DNA from: a virus
IMG/VR virus record: IMGVR_UViG_3300027833_000001
Location: 62,001 to 126,000 of that record
Length of the DNA: 64,000 nt
Direction: 5' to 3' (one strand)
In this document: positions 59,719-64,000 of the stretch, piece after piece
Layout of the letters: each line of letters begins with the position of its first letter
Numbering within the stretch: the first letter of the stretch is position 1
Translations under genes and position numbers: made by a program
Notes under the pieces: model-generated
The model's database searches: none
Told to the model about the DNA's origin: nothing
Seen by the model: the letters and a program-made list of their open reading frames with translations, nothing else

Positions 59719-61638
59719 ATGGCTTTTCAGCTATCACCAGGAGTTCAGGTCAGAGAACAAGACTTGACTAATGTTGTTCCCGCAGTTGCAACCACAATTG
59801 GTGCGATTGTAGGAGACTTTAGTTGGGGTCCTGCCCATCAAATACAAAACGTAGACTCGGAAAACAATTTAGCAGAAATGTTTGGGAAACCAACAACAAG
59901 TAATTTCATAGACTTTATGACTGCTTCATCATTTTTAGCATATGGGTCTAACTGCTTAACAGTCAGAGAAGTTGGTACTGCCGCAAGAAATGCGACTGCC
60001 GATGCATCTGGTTTACTAATAAAAAACAGAGAGATTTTTAACGAATCTTATGGTAATGGAGAAGCTAGTGTAGGAGTTTGGGCAGCCAAATATCCTGGAA
60101 CATTAGGCAACTCTTTAAAAGTCTCAATGGCAGACTTAACTTCTACCACAAACACTTCAGTTGCATCTATTGCAGTGACAGCAGGAGGTTCTGGTTATAC
60201 TTCAGCACCAACAGTCACAGTAGCTAATCCAGATACTGGTACTACAGTTGCAACAGCAACAGCAACAGTATCGGGTGGAGCAATCACTGCTATCAGTGTA
60301 CCGTTTGGTGGAGTTGGATACACTTCAGTACCTACAATCACTATTTCAGGTGGGGGCGGTTCTGGTGGAACAGCAACAGCAACTCTATCTACTGCTTGGA
60401 CTTACGCAAATCAATTTGATAACGTACCAACCACTACTTCTTGGGGTACTAGATCAGGTACTACAGTAGATGAATTGCACGTTATCGTAGTTGACGAAGA
60501 CGGATCAATTACAGGTGTAGCTGGAACAGTCTTAGAAAAGTTTGCAGGATTATCTAAAGCATCCGATGCTAAAGATGATGTCAATCAGTCCAACTACTGG
60601 AAAAAAGTTATCAATGACAGATCCAAATGGATATGGGTCATGGATAATCCAACAGAAGGAACAGATTGGGGTACTTCAGCCGCAGGTAATGTCGGATTCG
60701 ATACACTAACAGCAGGTGTTGCAGATCAAGAAGTTTCACTATCTGGTGGAGTATTAGCCGCACCAGCAACCGCAGACTTACAATCTGGTTACTTAATGTT
60801 TGACAATGACGAATTAATTGACGTATCGTTAATTATGACTTCGGGTCATGCTCTTGCAGTTTCAGACTATGCAATCGATAACATTGCAGAGATCAGAAAA
60901 GACTGTATGGTATTTGTATCTCCAGAAAGAGATTCAGTTGTTAATAATTCTGGATCAGAAGTAACTGCAATCGTTGCTGATAGAAGTGCATTAACACGCA
61001 GTTCATTCGCTGTCATGGACAGTGGGTGGAAGTATATGTATGACAAGTACAACGACCAGTATGTTTACGTACCACTTAATGGTGACGTAGCTGGTGCTTG
61101 TGTTACTTCAGATAACGCAAATGATCCTTGGTTCTCACCTGCAGGTTATGCCCGCGGAGTAATTAAGAACGCTGTTAAACTTGCATTCTCTCCTAAGAAA
61201 GTTGATAGAGATGAGTTATACAGACAAGGTATTAACCCAGTAGTTGGATTCCCTGGAAACGGTATTGTACTCTTCGGAGACAAAACTTTGCTAGACAAAC
61301 CTTCTGCATTTAATAGAATCAATGTACGTAGACTGTTTATTGTATTAGAAAAAGCAGTTGCTACAGCCGCTAAGTTCCAACTCTTTGACTTCAACGATGC
61401 TTTCACAAGAGCGCAGTTCAGATCATTAGTTGAGCCTTTCTTACGTGACGTACAAGGCAGAAGAGGGATCTATGACTTCAGAGTAGTTTGTGACGAAACA
61501 AACAACACTACTGAAACAATAGATGCAAACGAATTCAGAGCAGATATTTTCGTTAAGCCAGCAAAATCAATCAACTTCATTACGTTGACATTTGTTGCTA
61601 CACGAACTGGTATCTCTTTTGAAGAACTTGGTGCCTAA
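59719..61638 (+). CDS. 18: gp18-like tail sheath protein
   Basis: A 639-residue homologue of T4 gp18 (about 659), the contractile sheath. N-terminal signs are FQLSPGVQVREQDLTNVVPAV and GAIVGDFSWGPAHQI; C-terminal signs are the conserved QGINPVVGFPGNGIVLFGDKT, RINVRRLFIVLEKAVATAA and FDFNDAFTRAQFRSLVEPFL. Between about residues 150 and 225 there is a repeat insertion (GGSGYTSAPTVTV, GGVGYTSVPTITI) that is probably exposed on the outer sheath surface. A strong Shine-Dalgarno and its own late promoter fit high expression. Confidence 0.95.
   Translation: MAFQLSPGVQVREQDLTNVVPAVATTIGAIVGDFSWGPAHQIQNVDSENNLAEMFGKPTTSNFIDFMTASSFLAYGSNCLTVREVGTAARNATADASGLLIKNREIFNESYGNGEASVGVWAAKYPGTLGNSLKVSMADLTSTTNTSVASIAVTAGGSGYTSAPTVTVANPDTGTTVATATATVSGGAITAISVPFGGVGYTSVPTITISGGGGSGGTATATLSTAWTYANQFDNVPTTTSWGTRSGTTVDELHVIVVDEDGSITGVAGTVLEKFAGLSKASDAKDDVNQSNYWKKVINDRSKWIWVMDNPTEGTDWGTSAAGNVGFDTLTAGVADQEVSLSGGVLAAPATADLQSGYLMFDNDELIDVSLIMTSGHALAVSDYAIDNIAEIRKDCMVFVSPERDSVVNNSGSEVTAIVADRSALTRSSFAVMDSGWKYMYDKYNDQYVYVPLNGDVAGACVTSDNANDPWFSPAGYARGVIKNAVKLAFSPKKVDRDELYRQGINPVVGFPGNGIVLFGDKTLLDKPSAFNRINVRRLFIVLEKAVATAAKFQLFDFNDAFTRAQFRSLVEPFLRDVQGRRGIYDFRVVCDETNNTTETIDANEFRADIFVKPAKSINFITLTFVATRTGISFEELGA
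60170..60390 (+). repeat. glycine-rich beta-repeat block in the sheath gene
   Basis: Two units, SGYTSAPTVTVANPDTG and VGYTSVPTITISGGGGSGG, each followed by an ATATAT-type strand, sit in the N-terminal half of gp18. They match the repeats in gp8 and gp15 and are not part of the T4 sheath core. Confidence 0.7.
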
Positions 61639-61643
61639 TCCCT

Positions 61644-61651
61644 TATAAATA
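61644..61651 (+). promoter_or_regulatory. T4-type late promoter for the tail tube
   Basis: A perfect TATAAATA six bases after the gp18 stop and 27 bases before the gp19 ATG, with a TAGGAGA Shine-Dalgarno in the leader. Confidence 0.65.
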
Positions 61652-61678
61652 ATAATATTCAACTAGGAGATAAATTAA

Positions 61679-62194
61679 ATGAATATTGAAGAATTTAAAG
61701 CGAGACTAGGTGCTGGCGGTGCTAGACCAAACCAGTTTCGGGTTTCTCTTGCTTTCCCGAGTTATGTGTCTGGTGTTGATCCATCATACAGTCTTCTCGT
61801 TACGGGCGCGGCATTGCCAGCTTCTAACGTAAATCCCGCAATCATTCAGTATCGAGGTCGTGAGATCAAGATGGCTGGAGAAAGAATCTTTGATCCATGG
61901 ACTATTACAGTAGTCAATGATTCAGGTTTCTCTTTGCGTAAACCATTTGAGACATGGATGAACGGTCTTAATGATCGTGAAACCAACGAAGGTGTTCTCA
62001 ATCCAAGAGACTATCAAGCAGACTTAACAGTTGAACATCTTGATAGAAATGATGCAGTTCTAAATGGTGGTACTTATACTCTCAGAAATGCATTCCCAAT
62101 ACAGATGTCAGAAATTGCACTACAGTATGCACAGAACGATATCTTTGAAGAATTTACTGTGACGTTCCAATACTTACACTACGATGTAAAATAG
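61679..62194 (+). CDS. 19: gp19-like tail tube protein
   Basis: A 171-residue protein (T4 gp19 is about 163). The pattern GGARPNQFRVSLAFPSYV near the start, YSLLVTGAALPASNVNPAII, MAGERIFDPWTITVVNDSGF and FETWMNGLNDRETN is the tail-tube fold seen across T4-like phages. It polymerises inside the sheath around the tape measure. Confidence 0.95.
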   Translation: MNIEEFKARLGAGGARPNQFRVSLAFPSYVSGVDPSYSLLVTGAALPASNVNPAIIQYRGREIKMAGERIFDPWTITVVNDSGFSLRKPFETWMNGLNDRETNEGVLNPRDYQADLTVEHLDRNDAVLNGGTYTLRNAFPIQMSEIALQYAQNDIFEEFTVTFQYLHYDVK

Positions 62195-62218
62195 AGTTGG
62201 ACATAGGATTATTATAAT

Positions 62219-63790
62219 ATGGAATTATTTGGGTTTGAAATAAACCGGAAGAAGGCGCTAAAGACAGAGAAATCTTTTGTCGCGCCTGATTCGGACGGTG
62301 CTTTAGAAAGCATCCAAGCAGGTGGCTATTTTGGTACATACTTTGACGTTGAAGGTGTAGCAAATAACGAAGCCGAACTTATTAAGAAGTATCGTGACAT
62401 ATCAATGATGGCAGATGTTGATTCAGCTATTGAAGATATCGTCAACGATTCAATAAGTAATATGGACAATGAGAAACCTTTAGGATTAAATCTAGAGAAT
62501 CTCAAAATGTCTGCAACAATAAAGAAAGCAATACAAGTTGAATTTGATAACATTGTTTCTTTAATGGACTTCAACGATAAAGCACAAGATTACTTTAGAC
62601 GTTGGTATGTTGATGGTAGAATTTACTTTCATAAAGTTATTGATACTGCAAAACCAAAAGAAGGTATCAAAGACATAAGATATATTGATCCTAGAAAGAT
62701 CAAAAAAGTACGGAAAGTAAACAAAGAGAAAGATAAGAATGGTGTTGCTCTTATTACTAATATTGATGAACATTTTATATTTGATGACAAAGGACTAGCT
62801 ACTAAGTCTGGACAATATAAAGCGGGTAATGCTCAAGACAAAGCAATCAAGATAAGCAAAGACGCTATCACATATTGTACCTCAGGCTTGATGGACATGG
62901 ATAAACTGATCCCTGTCTCATATGTGCATAAAGCAATAAGACCTGCGAATCAACTTAGAATGATGGAAAATGCTGTAGTTATCTATCGTATTACTAGAGC
63001 ACCAGAAAGACGAATCTTTTATATAGATGTCGGCAATTTACCTACTGGTAAAGCAGAACAATATCTAAAAGACATTATGGAAAGATATCGTAATAAATTA
63101 GTATATGATGCTGGCACGGGTGAAATCAGAGATGATAAGAAGTTTATGTCAATGCTTGAAGACTTTTGGCTCCCACGGAAAGAGGGTGGTAGAGGCACAG
63201 AGATTCAAACATTACCAGGTGGACAAAATCTAGGACAGATAGAAGACGTTGAATACTTTCAGCGCAAACTTTATCAGGCACTAAATGTGCCACTGTCTAG
63301 ACTAGAGCAACAAGCTGGATTAAATTTTGGTAGAAGTGCAGAGATTACAAGAGATGAACTTAAATTTACTAAGTTTATTTCAAAGCTAAGAAGAAGATTC
63401 TCAGGAGTCTTCCACGATCTACTCAAGACTCAGTTGGTACTCAAGGGTGTCATAGCTGAGTCTGAATGGGATGATATTAAAGATGACTTGATGTACGATT
63501 ATGCAAGTGATGTTTACTACACAGAGTCTAAAGAACAAGAGATTCTACGTAGTCGTATTGAAGTACTCAATGGTGTTGCTCCGTTTATGGGACAATTATA
63601 CAGTAAGAGATATGTGCAGACTAAGATTCTACGCCTTACTGATGAAGAGATTGAGACAATCGATAAAGAGATCGGTGAAGCAGACGAAGGTGAGCATCTA
63701 GTTGGCGATGCCGCTGAAGCAGAAAGAGATAGACAACACCAGATTGCAATGTCGCAAGATGATGAAGAACAACCAAATGGAGAAGAGTGA
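62219..63790 (+). CDS. 20: gp20-like portal vertex protein
   Basis: A 523-residue portal protein, nearly the same length as T4 gp20 (524). Diagnostic parts are ELIKKYRDISMMADVDSAIED (about residues 57-77), the wing region with HKVIDTAKPKEGIKDIRYIDP, the DVGNLPTGKAEQYLKDIM helix, and LSRLEQQAGLNFGRSAEITR with the clip and crown helices. The acidic, polar C-terminus ends in SQDDEEQPNGEE. The portal nucleates the prohead and holds the terminase. It overlaps the next ATG by one base. Confidence 0.95.
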   Translation: MELFGFEINRKKALKTEKSFVAPDSDGALESIQAGGYFGTYFDVEGVANNEAELIKKYRDISMMADVDSAIEDIVNDSISNMDNEKPLGLNLENLKMSATIKKAIQVEFDNIVSLMDFNDKAQDYFRRWYVDGRIYFHKVIDTAKPKEGIKDIRYIDPRKIKKVRKVNKEKDKNGVALITNIDEHFIFDDKGLATKSGQYKAGNAQDKAIKISKDAITYCTSGLMDMDKLIPVSYVHKAIRPANQLRMMENAVVIYRITRAPERRIFYIDVGNLPTGKAEQYLKDIMERYRNKLVYDAGTGEIRDDKKFMSMLEDFWLPRKEGGRGTEIQTLPGGQNLGQIEDVEYFQRKLYQALNVPLSRLEQQAGLNFGRSAEITRDELKFTKFISKLRRRFSGVFHDLLKTQLVLKGVIAESEWDDIKDDLMYDYASDVYYTESKEQEILRSRIEVLNGVAPFMGQLYSKRYVQTKILRLTDEEIETIDKEIGEADEGEHLVGDAAEAERDRQHQIAMSQDDEEQPNGEE

Positions 63791-64000
63791 TGTCAGATAT
63801 TGAAGTAGAAGTGAATGATAAGGTTGAAACAGATAACATAGTCCGTCAGATGATGGACAAAATGGCATCTGGTGACACAACTGGTGCGGCAGACGATTTT
63901 AATGTTGCAATGGGACAAAGAGTAGGCGATGCTTTAGCCACTAGAAAACAAGAAGTGGCAGATACAGTATTCAACACTACCCCAGAAATGGAAAAAATGG
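63790..64000 (+). CDS. prohead core-like protein, cut by window end
   Basis: The first 70 codons of a gene that runs off the window. The N-terminus is acidic and helical (SDIEVEVNDKVETDNIVRQ), followed by DDFNVAMGQRVGDALATRKQ, a pattern I associate with the small prohead-core proteins that follow gp20 in T4-like phages (gp67 region). The ATG overlaps the gp20 stop. Identity as gp67 is inferred from position; a longer scaffold gene is also possible. Confidence 0.5.
   Translation, partial: MSDIEVEVNDKVETDNIVRQMMDKMASGDTTGAADDFNVAMGQRVGDALATRKQEVADTVFNTTPEMEKM

Noticed and set aside
1-64000. tRNA genes, CRISPR arrays, insertion sequences, integrase or attachment sites
   Set aside because: I looked for T-loop and cloverleaf patterns, regularly spaced repeats and transposase or integrase motifs. 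The only tRNA-like element seen is the tmRNA acceptor piece.
63790-64000. Prohead protease gp21 as identity of the last gene
   Set aside because: The visible 70 residues are acidic and helical without the protease start pattern; a core protein of the gp67 type fits better.

Overview
The window is an AT-rich stretch of a T4-like (myovirus) phage genome, probably from a marine host. It carries homologues of T4 gp4, gp5, gp6, gp7, gp8, gp13 to gp20, gp25, gp26, gp27, gp32, gp33, gp48, gp53, gp54 and gp59, in blocks that partly follow T4 order. Several traits are familiar from cyanophages and pelagiphages rather than enteric T4: a phoH gene, a DUF4815 structural giant, a gp5 without a lysozyme domain, and many short tail-fibre genes. 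A circularly permuted two-piece tmRNA of the kind found in alphaproteobacteria and some marine cyanobacteria supports such a host. No photosynthesis gene is in the window, so host choice between these groups is open.

Layout. 1-8800 is one tightly coupled plus-strand operon for sugar chemistry: glycosyltransferase-like paralogues, a UDP-sugar-type dehydrogenase, a carbamoyltransferase and two SGNH-hydrolase-like proteins. 8800-14500 holds a small unknown gene, phoH, a PD-(D/E)XK nuclease, the tmRNA, a SleB-type wall hydrolase, an epimerase, gp33, gp59 and gp32, closed by a clear rho-independent terminator. 14498-15997 is a solitary radical SAM gene. 15994-19319 (minus strand) is a tail-initiation block: gp54-like, gp26-like, a small overlapping frame and a tape-measure-like protein. 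19366-43886 (plus) is gp4 followed by the baseplate hub and wedge and large fibre-like structural proteins. 43966-51228 is an accessory island of five GT-A glycosyltransferases, a possible methyltransferase and a possible oxygenase, mostly on the minus strand. 51281-54864 is a string of tail-fibre-like genes. 54876-64000 is the neck, terminase, sheath, tube and portal block, running into a prohead-core gene cut by the window end.

How the genes work together. Late genes are marked by T4-type TATAAATA motifs. Several lie 0 to 6 bases before the start codon, which implies leaderless late mRNAs, and several contain the stop codon of the preceding gene. gp33 (late-transcription co-activator) is encoded here and would act at these sites. 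The tail genes build a contractile tail. The sugar genes probably decorate virion proteins, phage DNA or the host surface.

Most notable observations: a perfect T_TTT_TTC slippery site that would fuse the gp26-like protein to the short frame just upstream of the tape-measure gene, in the manner of tail-assembly chaperones; the phage two-piece tmRNA; a glycosyltransferase fused to a radical-SAM/SPASM-like region that appears to have lost all three catalytic cysteines; and a glycine-rich beta repeat spread over at least five different virion proteins.
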